From: Pegea sp. RAD2-039
Taxonomy: Eukaryota; Chordata; Thaliacea; Salpida; Salpidae
DNA: 64,000 nucleotides
Direction of reading: 5' to 3'
Assembly: GCA_034620365.1 (NCBI GenBank)
Contig: JAQGEQ010000295.1
Coordinates: 223,742 to 287,741 of the forward strand
Shown: in pieces, positions 46,658 through 58,949 of the stretch
Numbering within the stretch: the first letter of the stretch is position 1
How the letters are laid out: each line of letters starts with the position of its first letter
Notes under the pieces: model-generated
Told to the model about the DNA's origin: nothing
What the model saw: only the letters and a program-made list of their open reading frames with translations
Databases searched by the model: none
Translations under genes and position numbers: made by a program

Positions 46658-47464
46658 TTATAGACAAATTTGGACAGAATTGAAAACAAAAGTTAACTTT
46701 GACCCACTCTGTAATTAATTCAAATAAAATTTAATTTTGTCTATCCTTATTACACTAATTTAAGATAAATTAATACTATTACCAAATGAATACCGCTGTG
46801 TTATATAAATTAAAGCAATCCTCAAATATTATCTTTTGATGTTTAATTACTTTGGTTAGAGATTACAATTATAACAATAAATATGATAAAAGAATTCATA
46901 AAAAAACAACAAATCAATTTAAAGAAACTAAAGTCATTAATAAAATCTTACTCTGAGAAATAAGATGACATAACATACCGCTCTTCCGGCTGTTCTTTAG
47001 CTGAAAGAAAATATAAGTTGATATAAACTTATTATTAAAAATTTCATGAAGTCTTAAAAACTTAAATTAGAATAAATTATTCAAAAGAAATCAAATTTTA
47101 ATCAATTTCTTGTGCTTTCTGTTGCTTAATAAAAATATCATTTAATAAACCTTCTTTACTTGTAAATTTACTGCATAAATTTACTGTGGTTGAGTTTTCT
47201 ACATCAATTATAGATAAATTGACCTGAAATTGAATAGCTGATGAAGATCTAGTGTTGATGACGTCATATAAGATTTAATGCAGCAATTATTGTATTTCTT
47301 TTTTCTGTGAAATTTATTACAAAAACAGGATTTCAAAGTTAATTATTGAAACCTGTGAGGTTGTTGTAAATAGATTTGTGGATATTTTACAATTTTAAAA
47401 CAAACTTGAAATGCAGCGCCGAGTCTAATTGAGCGACAAAATATGATGCTAACTTTGAACAACC
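46658..47464 (-). CDS. Candidate five-exon gene portion, unknown family
   Basis: Minus-strand blocks I 47464-47353 (112 nt, phase 1 to 2), II 47248-47160 (89, 2 to 1), III 47000-46952 (49, 1 to 2), IV 46795-46783 (13, 2 to 0), V 46708-46658 (51, ending in TAA). Joined they give about 103 residues with no stop: FKVSIIFCRSIRLGAAF and FKIVKYPQIYLQQPH in I, SSSAIQFQVNLSIIDV and VNLCSKFT in II, KEQPEERYVMSSYFS in III, GIHL in IV, SGSKLTFVFNSVQICL in V. Introns are 74-159 nt. The donor after I (GTTTCA) is weak; the others are good. If the GTAAAG donor of II is ignored, II runs on as KEGLLNDIFIKQQKAQEID to a TAA at 47098, an alternative 3' end that is also conserved between copies. The 5' end is not found. 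No known domain is recognised, and a decaying family is possible. Confidence 0.4.
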
Positions 47465-48640
47465 CTGTAATTAAATTAAAGAAAAATTAACTTTTTTAAA
47501 CCGGAAACCAAATAAATTATGATTAAAGCCATTAAATTTAGTTAAAATTTGGTGAGTTACTAATTTATATCGGTTGTTATATGAAAAGTTTTCTTATTTT
47601 GACAAAATACTGTTTTTAAGAATTTTTGAGATCTGAGAAGAAGAATAAACTAATGTATTAAGTTGCTAAATTTCAAAAGTATTACGTTAGAAAAATCTAC
47701 GAGAAATATATTACTACCAAATAATCATCAAAAATATAAGTGTGAATTTTAACAATTGGTTTGCAATGATTTTTGGTTCATTTTAGAATGAAAAAGTTAA
47801 TAAATTGTTCAAATAGTTTCAATAAATAAAATAATACTTTTTCTTTACAAGTCAAAGAAACACATAAATTTTATTCAACAAAAAAATATAAAATTCATTA
47901 AAATTGTCTAAAGCGAATCATTAATCAAAAAACTAAAAATTTGCATTTAAACTTCTATTGCTTTAATATACTTCACTTAATGTATTTTTTGAAGGGTTGG
48001 TCTACATCAATTAAACTACTTTGAATTGTTATCGATCAGCTGATGTAGATCTAGTGTTGATGATATTATTTTCTATACGATGCAGCAACTATTATTTATT
48101 TTGTATGAAAATCATATTTGTAAAATTATGTATAAAGTATAATCTGATTTTGTTTGAAACTAAATACATATTAACAGTTCATCATAGGTGATTAGCTTAA
48201 TCTGGGATGTGGTGCTACATACATTTTATGTTTTATTGCATTTTTCAAAAAAACTCGAAACACAGTGTCTTATAAAATCCATTGGAATATCCTAGCAGTA
48301 AGTTATAGACAAATTTGGATAACATTTAAAACTGAAGTTGGCTTTGACCAACTCAATAATCAATTTAAAGAACATTTAGTTCCATTTATGCTTATTAGAC
48401 TAATTAAAAATAAATTGTTGCTACTACCAAAAGAATATCGCTGTGTTTCATAATTTTGAGCAATTACCAAATATTAACTTCGAAGTTTGATTACTTTGGT
48501 TAAAAATTTCAATTATGACAATAAATATGAATGAAATAAGAAAACAACAAATTGTATTAAAGAAACTAATTTCATTTATAAAACCTTACTCTTAAAATTT
48601 TTTTTCAAACTTTTTATAAAATCATTAATAAAAATCTTAC

Positions 48641-48689
48641 TCTGAGAGATAAGACGACATAACATACCGCTCTTCCAGCTGTTTTTTAG
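48641..48689 (-). pseudogene. Array exon III copy with intact splice borders
   Basis: TTTCAG acceptor and CAGA/GTAAGA donor; reads KKQLEERYVMSSYLS. The following IV block is present near 48.42 kb, but the acceptor of its V block is changed from CAG to TTG. Related III blocks at 43767, 52649 and 54330 have lost the acceptor, and the first of these also lost 25 nt. Confidence 0.4.
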
Positions 48690-50429
48690 CTGAAAGAAAA
48701 TATAAGTTGATATAAACTTATTATTAAGAAATTCATGATTTCATTCACAGGTACTTAATACTAATATTTTGCCTTTTTAAAATACAGTTTGAGAAAGCTT
48801 TTAAGTAGTTAGGATCTCAAATTTAGTTTAACCATCTATTTTTGCCGAAATTAAATGAAAGATTATTTCAATGATTACTGTCGTCTTTGAATAAGTTTAA
48901 CTCAAACATAAAAGCTCTCTTATAATACAAGAAAACTTCTAATAAGACACCTGTTTCATATTTATTACAATTTATTGCATTGCTTGTAACAACTTATCCA
49001 TAATTTACTTAATATATCTAGGCCACTAAAATTGGAAGTACTAATAGTTTATTCTTACTACTGTAGTAATTCCTATTAATTTTCCCAATTTGCTTTGTAT
49101 TTGTTTTCATACAATTTATATAATGGTTTGCAATCTGTTGGTTTACACTTAATATTTTTATTAAGGCTAAAAATTTACTATTATAAAATTCTTTTAACTT
49201 TGATTAATAGAGAAATCAAAAATGTATTAAAGTATTAATTACTATTTTAGTTTATAAGTATTTATTTAGATACAAAATCAACTGTTTAAAAAGTTTTTCT
49301 TATGTCCTTTTTACTCAAATAAAGTTTTTTTTTCTTTTTTGCTAGTTTTTTCAAGTAAACAATACTTTTATGAATTTAAATACTTAAATAAATAGTATTT
49401 ATATTACTTAAACTTGAAATTTGAGATATATTTCAATTTAATCTACTTTATCTTTAACTTTTTTAGATTTATTAAGTTCTAATCATAAAATAAACTTTGT
49501 ATTAAACACTGATATAGTTATAAAATTTTTCAGATTTATATTTAAGCATTTATGAATATTAATCAATTCTTTAAATAGTATAATTATTAATAGTATGATT
49601 AATTTTATACTTAGAAAAAACAATTATATTTATATTTTTTGCTTGTTTATTTTATAGTATTCATTATTTATCCAATAAATGAATATTATGGTAATACTTG
49701 AATTACTAAACTAATTAAAACTTATTTCTAAATCAATGTTGTAAATTTCTATCTTCTTTCATTTGAGGTTGTTTGTTTTAAAGTTGCTTTTCTTAGATTT
49801 TATCAATAAGATATTTATGAATCTTTTTTTAATAAATGCTTCTGATATTGTTTAACCTTTTTCTTTAAAATCCTCAAATGATTGTTGTTAAGATATATTT
49901 TAAAAACTACAAGTTAAATCTGCTATAATCTGTTTTTTTCAATTCAATTGTAATATTTATCTTTCTGATATAACTGTTAGTGAGAAACCTTAGAAGTTAT
50001 GGGATTTTCAAGTAACTTTTGCAGCTGAAGACAAATTCATCTATATATAATAATATTTTTGAAGGTTTGTTAAAATCTAATCTGTTATTTGCTGATAAAC
50101 TTATCCCTAATGTTTTTTTAGGTTAATAATAAAATTCAATTAGTTTTGAAAAATTTTATATATGATTTAAATTTCCATTTTTAATAAATTTCTGTAACAT
50201 CTTTACCAAATAAATTAATACATCATTTTGATATACTTTTCTAAGAAAGTATATTAGCTGATTGAAAATATTGAACTTTTCAAAACTTTTTAAAATTGAT
50301 TTATCCTAATCATTTGGTTTATTTAGTTTACTTTATCTAAATTGAATTAGTTTGCAGATTGAATGAATAAGAAACATCAAAACGTTGTAACGATTAGTCT
50401 AAGCAACATTCAAACTAAAGTAGAAATAA

Positions 50430-50810
50430 TTATGATGCTTTCAGGAAGCCACTATCTTATAAAATCAGAATGGACAGAAATAGCAAGAGATCAACTCTGT
50501 TTCCAAGTAACTATTTAAAAGTAATAAAGATAATCTAACTATGATGCTTAATCAACAGGTCCTGTAGAATTCCAACTTAGTTCAAGTTGTATTTCGCCTC
50601 AGTGAGGTCAGTAAAGATTTACAGGCACAAGTGATGCCATCTGCAAACTATCTTGCTGATCATTGTAAGCTGAAACTCTGATTCAAACCGTAAATTTGAA
50701 GAAAGATTTGGAGAAGAAGTTTCAAGTTGACTTCTTGTAATCTGATTCAAGTATGAATCAATTCTTCAAGCAACAAATGAAGATCGAGACGATATTACTA
50801 CAATGAGCTT
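50430..50810 (+). repeat. Dispersed repeat, second copy
   Basis: Matches the minus strand of 2036-2390, including AGTAAAGATTTACAGGCACA and ATTTGAAGAAAGATT. A partial third copy is at 54605-54725. Its frame is interrupted. Confidence 0.6.
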
Positions 50811-53046
50811 TATGTAATTAACATATTTGGTCAATCAGTCCTGTGATGCTAGTTACTTATCATGATTAGTGTAAGTTACGTATTATTTAACCTGTTCGAC
50901 CTCAAGACTGCTTAAATCTGTTTTTCATTATTTTATAAAGGAGTTGACTTTTGCTTGTGGAAACTTGTGAAACCACATTTGATGTTCCTGGTCGTTTTAA
51001 TCACAATATATTATACCTAAAAAATTATGTTTATGTTTATAATTATATCGTATTATATTTTATTATGTTTATAAATCCTTTTGTGACGCAGCTGGAGATG
51101 ACGTCATACACTCTTTCTTAAGAGACTGTTTTTGCTGACTATTTGGTTATTCAGTTCTTATCACCTAAACAGTATGATGAAAAATAGATTATCAATATTG
51201 TAATAATAAAAGAAAGTAAAATGAATAGTAGAAGTTTTAGTTTGACTAGGTTGAAGATGAAGTCATAGATTACTCTCTTGGTGATTTATAAGCGCTGCTA
51301 TTTTGAGGATTCGATTTTCAACTAACAAATTTGATTGGGAGGATCATATTTCCCCTTTTTTACATCAAATGAAAACTGAATTATAAATACCTTAAATAGC
51401 ATATAAATGTTCTTAAAGTTATAACCAACTTAAATTATAGTAAAATCTTCATGAAAACATAAGTTTTAAAATTTTGTTGGTTTCTGTTGCTTAATAAAAA
51501 TTTCATTTAATAGAGTTCGTTTACTTTTATATTTTCTACAAAAATTTTTTTTTATTTATTCTTCTACAACAATTAAGATAAATTGATTTGAAACTGATTA
51601 GCTGATGAAGATCTAGTGTTGCTAAAATAATTTTAGATGCAATTCAACAACTATTGTTTCTTAAATGAAAAAACTTATATAAAAACAGTTCAACAAAACT
51701 TATTTTTTAATCTGCGGTGTTGTTGGAAATTTATCTCAAGATTTTTTTACAAATTTAAAAATAATTCGAAACAGAGCGTCACCTTGAATTTAATAGGGAA
51801 TCTATGAGAATAATCGAGTGAAAAATGCGGCATAAGTAAAACCAATAGTGAGTTTGACTATTTTTGAAATTAGTCTAAACAAAATTTATCCTCATTCATA
51901 CTTATTACAAAAATTTAAGTTAGATGGTTATTAGTCTTATTAGATTACAACTGTGGCTTATAATTTAGAGCAATCGTTAAACACTAATTAACACTTAGTT
52001 TGAAAAGTTTAATCTGTTGAAAGTAATGTCATTAATTTCTTTGAATTGACTTTTAGCGCTGACAACTTCTTTAAATAGAAATAAGATGTTTCTAATAAAA
52101 TTACAATTCATAAAAATAAAAGTGATCTCACAAATTTGTTAAATGAAAACTAATAATCCATTACAAATCTTCCAATATAGAATTATAACATCAGAATTGA
52201 TTAAACTTTTCCAATTTAAGAATAAAAGAAATTTAAATATTTGGACTATAAAAAACTGGACTATGAAAGTTTTAGTCACATCATTCAATTTGCTGCTATG
52301 TAGATATTCTTCAGTACAGCTATTAAAAATATTTGAAAATTGATTTTAAATATTTTTTTCAATCTTGAAACGTATATAGAAGTGAGAATTTAAATTAAAA
52401 GATAACAACTTTACAGAATTTCAGCATCGATCTTCATTGATGGTTATTACTCTAATTTAGGATTGATTCTTACAATTAACACAAGATTACCGCTGTGTTA
52501 AATAAATAAAAGCAGTATTTAAATATTATCTTTTGATGTTTAATTACTTTGGTTAGAGATTACAATTATAACAATAAATAAGAAAGAGAATTAATATAAA
52601 AGCAATAATTTAATTTAAAGAAACAAAAATAATTAGTAAAAATCTTACTCTGAGAGATAAGATGACAAAACATACTTCTCTTCCAGCTGTTCTTTAGTTT
52701 ATAGAAAATATAAGTTGATATAAACGTATTATAAAATATATTATGAAGTTTTAAAAACTTATTTTACAATAAAATATTTATAAGAAATTAAATTTTAGTC
52801 AATTTTTTGTGGTTTCTCTTGCTTAAAAGAAATTTCATTTAAAAAATGTTCTTTACTTTTGAATTCCTTGCCATAATTAACTGTGGTTGAGTTTTCTAAA
52901 TAAATTAGTAAAATTGACTTGAAATTGAATAGCTGATAAAGATCTAGTGTTGATGACGTCGTATAAGTTTCAATACAGCAATTATTCTATTTCTTTTTTT
53001 ATGAAACTAATTACAAAAACAAAATTTTAAATTTGTCTATTGAAAC

Positions 53047-53158
53047 CTGTGAGGTTGTTGTAAATAGATTTGAGAATATTTTACAATTTTAAAACAAATT
53101 TGAAATGCAGCGCCGAGTCTAATTAGGCGACAAAAAATGATGCTAACTTTGAACAACC
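53047..53158 (-). pseudogene. Array exon I copy, open; partner exon II frameshifted
   Basis: 112-nt block with TTACAG and /GTTTCA borders, open throughout (FKVSIIFCRLIRLGAAF). The II block near 52.9 kb keeps IQFQVN and then, one base out of frame, ENSTTVNYGKEF and KSKEHFLNEISFKQ, so it is broken. Confidence 0.4.
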
Positions 53159-53378
53159 CTGTAATTAAATTAAAGAAAAATTAACTCTTTAAAACCGGAA
53201 ACCAAATAAATTATGATAAAAGCCATTTATTTGTGTTTAGATTTGGTAAGTTTCTAATTTATATCTGTGATTATACGAAGAGTTTTCTTATTTTGAAAAA
53301 AAAAACTGTTTTTAAGACTTTTTGAGATCTTTAAAGAAGAACAAATTACTGTGATAAATTGCTAAATTTCAAAAGTAT

Positions 53379-53432
53379 AATAATTATATAATATATATAT
53401 ATAATATTATATATAATTATATATTAGAAAAA
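53379..53432. repeat. AT palindrome expansion
   Basis: An insertion of alternating TA, able to fold back on itself, replaces the short AGTATTACGTTAGA seen at the same place in sister monomers. Confidence 0.7.
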
Positions 53433-56400
53433 TCTACGAGATATATATTACTAAAAAATAATCATTACAAATATAAGTGTGAATTTTAACAATTGGTTTG
53501 CGATGAATTTTGATTCATTTTAGAATGAAAAAGTTTATAAATTGTTCAAATAGTTTCAATAAATGAAATAATTCTTTTTGTGTACAAGTCAAAAAAATAC
53601 ATAATTTCGTTATTCAAAACATTGAAATTTTGTTAAAATTGTCTAAAGCGAATCATGTATCAAAACCCCACAATTTGCATTTAGACTTCATTTTTTTTTA
53701 TACATCTTACTTACAGTATTTTCTTGACAGGTTGGTCTACATCAATTAAAATACTTTGAATTGATATCAATCAGCTGATGTAGATCTAGTATTGATGACT
53801 TCATTTTTTGTACAATGCAGCAACTATTATTTATTTTATATAAAAATAATATTTGTAAAATCATGTCTAAAGTTTAATCTGTTTTTGTTTGAAACTAAAA
53901 AGATAATAACAGTTCATCAAAAGTGATTAGTTTAATCTGGGATGTGGTGCTAAATGCATTTTAATGTTTTTTGCAATTTTCACAGAAACTCAAACAATAG
54001 CGTCTTATAAAATCTATTGAAAAATCCTAGCAGTAAGTTAAAGACAAACTTGGGTAAAATTGAAAACACAAGTTGACTTTGACTCACTCAATAATTAATT
54101 TTAAAAATATTTACTTTCATCTATGCTTATAACACTAATTAAAGATAAATTGTTACTACTACCACAAAAATACCGCTGTGTTATATAAATTAAAGCAATC
54201 TTCAAAAATTAACTTTTCAAGTTTGATTACTTTGGTTAGAAATCTCTATTATGACAATAAATATGAAAGGAAATAAGAAAACAACAAATTAATTTATAGA
54301 AAGCAAAATCAATAAAAAAAAAATCTTACACTGATAGATAAGATGACATAACATACCGCTCTTCCAGCTGTTATTTAGCTTATCGAAAACATAAGTTAAT
54401 ATAAACTTATTTTCTTTAAAATCATGATTTGATTAACAGAAACTTAATACTATTTTCTTTTTTTATTTATTAAAATATATTTTGAGAAAGCTTTTATGTA
54501 GTTAGGATCTCAAATTTAGTTTAACTATCTATTCATGCCGAAATTAAATGAAAGATTATTTGAATGATAACTTTCGTCTTTTAATAAGTTTAACATAAAC
54601 TAAAAAATTTAAAGAAAGATTTGGAGAAAAAATTTCAAGTTGACTTCCTGTAATCTGATTCAAGTATCAATCAATTTTTCAAGCAACAAATGAAGATCGA
54701 GACGATATTACTGATGTCATACTTTTCTGACAAAGATAAAAAATGTTCTTATTATCTACTAGTCGAATTTACATTTTAAGAGATTCACATTCACAAATAA
54801 TTTCATCTATCATCAATTGTAAAATTACTGCTGTGTTCGTTGTTCGCATCTTGAGATTTGACTTTTTAATTTATTGTCAAGCTCTTTTTGTTTGTTTTTT
54901 TTGAAAATAAAGCTTGTTGATTTTATGTTCAATAAAAAAATGTATATAAATACATAAATACTATGGATAAATTTAGATTATCTAGATATTAATTTTCATT
55001 GCAACTGAGATTTGATTGAAACTTTTTCTAATTGCAACAGAATACCGCTGCCTTTGATACATAAGATGACTCATCAAATACACACAATTCAGTATAGAGC
55101 TGAATTTATTAAATCAAAGAATTTAGTTGAAATTCTAATTGTTATATTACATCGAAATTGAAGTAAGCCAACAACATAATAGAACACAAAGAAATACCAC
55201 AAATAATATCTTCTATGACAAAATTAAACATGATAAGCTACTTTTCAGCTTTTGTGCTCCCACTTAGTAGACCAAAACAAGTTTGTATTTTAATAGTTTC
55301 AAATACCAAATCCAAATAATTTCAAATAACTCATTTTTATGCTAATTTATAAATAGTACTAACTTGATAATGTTTCTTACTATAATAGACATATGAGGAA
55401 ATTTGAAAAAACATAATTTGTATACTCTGTTTGGTATTCAGTAAACATAAAATAAATTAAATATGTCTATATTGAAATTAGTATTACAGCTTTTAAAATT
55501 TACCTTTGAAGTTTATTTACTATTGATGTTTTTGTGTAAAATATATCGCAAATGTTAAAGCTTTCTTAAATAATCAAATCCTTATACTGGTTGTTTCACT
55601 TTATACATTTGTTAAAAAGCAAAATTATTAGCAACATCAATTAAAATACTTTGACTTGACATCGATGATATGATAAGGACTTCATGTTGGTGACCTCATT
55701 TTGTGTACAATGCAGCGACTAATCCCTCTATTGCATAAAATCATATATATGAATTTATGTACAGTTTTTATGCAGGAAAGCAAATATGTTATAACAGTTC
55801 ATCAAAATTGAATACCTAAATCTGTGATGTTGTACCACATGCATCTTTAAAGTTACCACAATTTTCAAGGAAACTCGAAACACAGCGACTTTAAAAATCC
55901 ATTAAAAGATGTTAACAGTAATTTAGTGACAAATGTAAAAAATCAAAAACAATAGTTAACTTCGACCTGCTCCGTAATTAATTTGATGAAAACTTAACTT
56001 TTCTATGCTTATTGCACTAATTTAAGATAAATCGTTATTACTATGGATTTGAATAAAATATATTTTCATTTTCCAAGTTTATATTTTATATATATCTTAA
56101 TTTGTTTTACTTTATTATTAATATTTTTAGATTTCTTTTGTTCTACTCATAAAATAAAGTTTGTATTACATACTGATATACTTACAAAATATTTTAGAAG
56201 TAAGACATTTTAGAAATTAAATTAAATCTTTGAATAAGATAATTATCAATAATAATATAAAATTATACGTTTAGAAGGGATTATTATATTTGTTGGTTGT
56301 TTAATTTTGAGTATATAGTAATAATCTAATGAATGAGTGTTATGGTTATGGTTGATATTCCTTTTTTCAATTCAATTGCAGTATTTTTATTCTGCTATAG

Positions 56401-57097
56401 TTGTTAGTGAGAACACATTGAAGTTTTCCGAAATTTAATTGAGTTTTGCAGCGGAAGACATTTTCATCAATATATAAGAATATTTGTGAAGGCTTGTTAA
56501 AATCTAATCTACTAATTTCTGATAAAATTATCTTCAATGTTCCTTTATGTTGATCATAAGATTCTGTAACTCACTTTACAGTTTTGAAACAACCATCAAT
56601 TAAATTGCAGATCTAATCAAGACTTTAAATGAAACTTCAACTTTTGTTTCAGTTTGTGCATTAATTAAAAATTCAAAATTGTATCAATTTCACCACAAAC
56701 CTGAAGAAATCACCAAACAAATTATGTAACCAAATAATACAACATCGTAAAATTTTATTTGAATATTTCAAAAGAACAAGGTAAAAGCCAAATCCAAAGC
56801 TAAGTACAAAAAGTAATCTTGACTTGAACTATTTAACCAATAATTGATTTATTTTTGACTGTTTGTTTATTATAAGTTCAAACTGTATACTTAACACTAC
56901 ACTATAGAAATTTACTTCAGATGAACAAAATACCACAGTAATTCATAGTCAAAATGAGTTACTAAATGCTTAAATCAAATAGTAAGATTAGCTGAATTAG
57001 AGTTGGTAAACGCTCGTTAGGAGAAAAGGTCAGAAGACATCAAATCTTAACAATCTAACTGTAGTAAGTTTTAGATGAAAATCCTACCATGATGCAA

Positions 57098-58900
57098 CTG
57101 GATATGACGGATATACACCCTTCTTCTGGTAGACTTTTAGTGCTGATCACTTGATGATTCAGTTTTTATTAGATAAAAAATTTAATGAAGAATAGATTAT
57201 TATTTTTTTAAGAATACAAAGATGCATAGTTATTAGTAAACTTTTTAGTTTGAAATAAAGTCATATACCGCTCTTTCGGGGAGCTGTTAGCGCTGACAAT
57301 TTAAGGATTCAATTTTCAACTAACAAATTTAATGGGGAAGATCATATTTCCCATTTTATACATCAAATGAAAACTGAATTATAAAATCTTATAATAGCAA
57401 ATTAATATTCTTGAAATTATAAGAAACTTAAATTAAAAAAAAGTATTAAAAAAAATAATTAGTTTTATTAATTTTCTTTGGTTTCTGTTGTTTAATGAAA
57501 ATTTCATTTAATAAACTTCGTTTACTTTTAATTTTTTGACTTAGTTTTATTTTGGTTGATTCTTCTAGATCAATTAAAATAAAATGACTTGACATTGAAT
57601 AGCTGATGAAGATCTAGTCTTGATGACGTCATTTCATATTCAATGTAGCAACAATTCTTTTTTTTTGTATGAAACCAGTTACAACAAACAGCATATCAAC
57701 ATCAGTTACTGAAACTAGTGAGGTTGTTGGAACTGCATCTCTAATTTTTCGACAATTTTAAAACAAACTTTGAATTTTGAAACACAGCGTTTTATTAAAT
57801 CCATTTAACATTTTCATAGGTTAATTGTGTGACAAAATATGACAAATGTTAACGTTGAACAACTAAGTTATTAATTTAAAAGAAAGTTAGATTTATTTAA
57901 AACTGTAAAATTATATTTGGCAAATTGGTATTAGTTTCATACGAATACCGTTGTATTTGGTAATTAGAATCAATAACCAAATACTAGCAATTCAACAGTT
58001 AGTTTGATTAGTATTAATGAAGTAAACAAATATACCAATTATAATATTAAATATCCAAAGTAAAATGCAACAAGAAAACAAATTAAAACAAAAAGAAGTA
58101 AAAGTAGAAGTCAAATTAAACTGTAAGAAGTTAAAGATGACATCATGCATCGCTCTTCTGGTGTACGTCTAACGTTCACACTAGAAGGTTTAGTTCTTAT
58201 CAAACGAAATTGATCATGAAGAAAATATTAAAATTTCATAGGTTGAAATTAATTTGAAAAGTTTACAACACGTTTCATACTTTAAGAAAAATTATATTTA
58301 AAATAAAATGCTTTTCATTTTCAATAATTTCCTTCAAAAGAATATTTATGGGCTTTTTCAGTCTAAATAAGATAACAAATAAAGAATAAGCTGAAGTGTA
58401 ACTACTTGTAGGTTTTTAGGTATAGTGATAATAATATGGAATGTGATAAGTATTTGATTTCCTCAATAAGTTCATCAACTATAAGCATGTATAAGAACAG
58501 CTGATACTGCCAAGCTAATAAAAAACAAAGTTTTTAAATAATGCTCAAATTTCTTTATCATTAAATAATCAAAACTTGAAAGATAAAAAAGTTCTTATTA
58601 AGGTTAAAACTGGAAATCAACTAAATTATGATATAGCCATTAAACTTTTTTTAAGAGTAAGTAAGTTACTAATTTGATTATTCTTGTTGTTTGTAGTATT
58701 TGGTTGTATTAAAAAAATTGATGACTTTTAAATCATCTTGAGATATGTAAAGAAAAACAAATTACGATCAAAATGTGCTAAATTGTTAATACTTTAAGAG
58801 AAGGTAAAAAAACTGTTAAACCAAAAATATAAATCTAAAAACCGAAGTGTGAATATTAAATATGGATTCACAATTATTTTCTTTTCATTTTAGATTAAAA
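57098..58900 (-). pseudogene. Most diverged unit of the array
   Basis: Legible protein traces in the expected order include FKVCFKIVEKLEMQFQQPH (near 57740, minus), SSSAIQCQV (near 57600) and KSKRSLLNEIFIKQQKPKK (near 57510), with frame changes between them. A block III relative near 58141 reads PEERCMMSS. The protein-level match outlasts the DNA match, which supports a coding origin. Confidence 0.45.
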
Positions 58901-58949
58901 ACAAAAATAGAATTAATCAAATAGATCCATTATTTAAAGAAAACATGTT

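Larger units (their letters stand above)
36950..58900 (-). repeat. Higher-order tandem array of exon-like units
   Basis: At least 14 copies of a core GCTGATGAAGATCTAGTGTT (plus-strand spelling) occur near 37749, 38861, 39656, 41545, 42390, 43189, 46389, 47234, 48035, 51598, 52929, 53772, 55660 and 57598. Two monomer types (about 790-850 bp) alternate, and pairs recur at about 1650 bp. Larger blocks are repeated too: about 36950-39690 matches 50810-53800, and a spacer starting near 43830 recurs at 48730 and 54420. Conserved islands read as short exons on the minus strand (listed separately); the spacers are AT-rich with many indels. The left window edge carries inverted relatives. Confidence 0.8.

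Noticed and set aside
48265-48453. Plus-strand 62-codon frame with a similar frame near 43.45 kb
   Set aside because: It is antisense to array block V/I'; the other monomers have stops in this frame, while the minus frame keeps a common stop in six copies.
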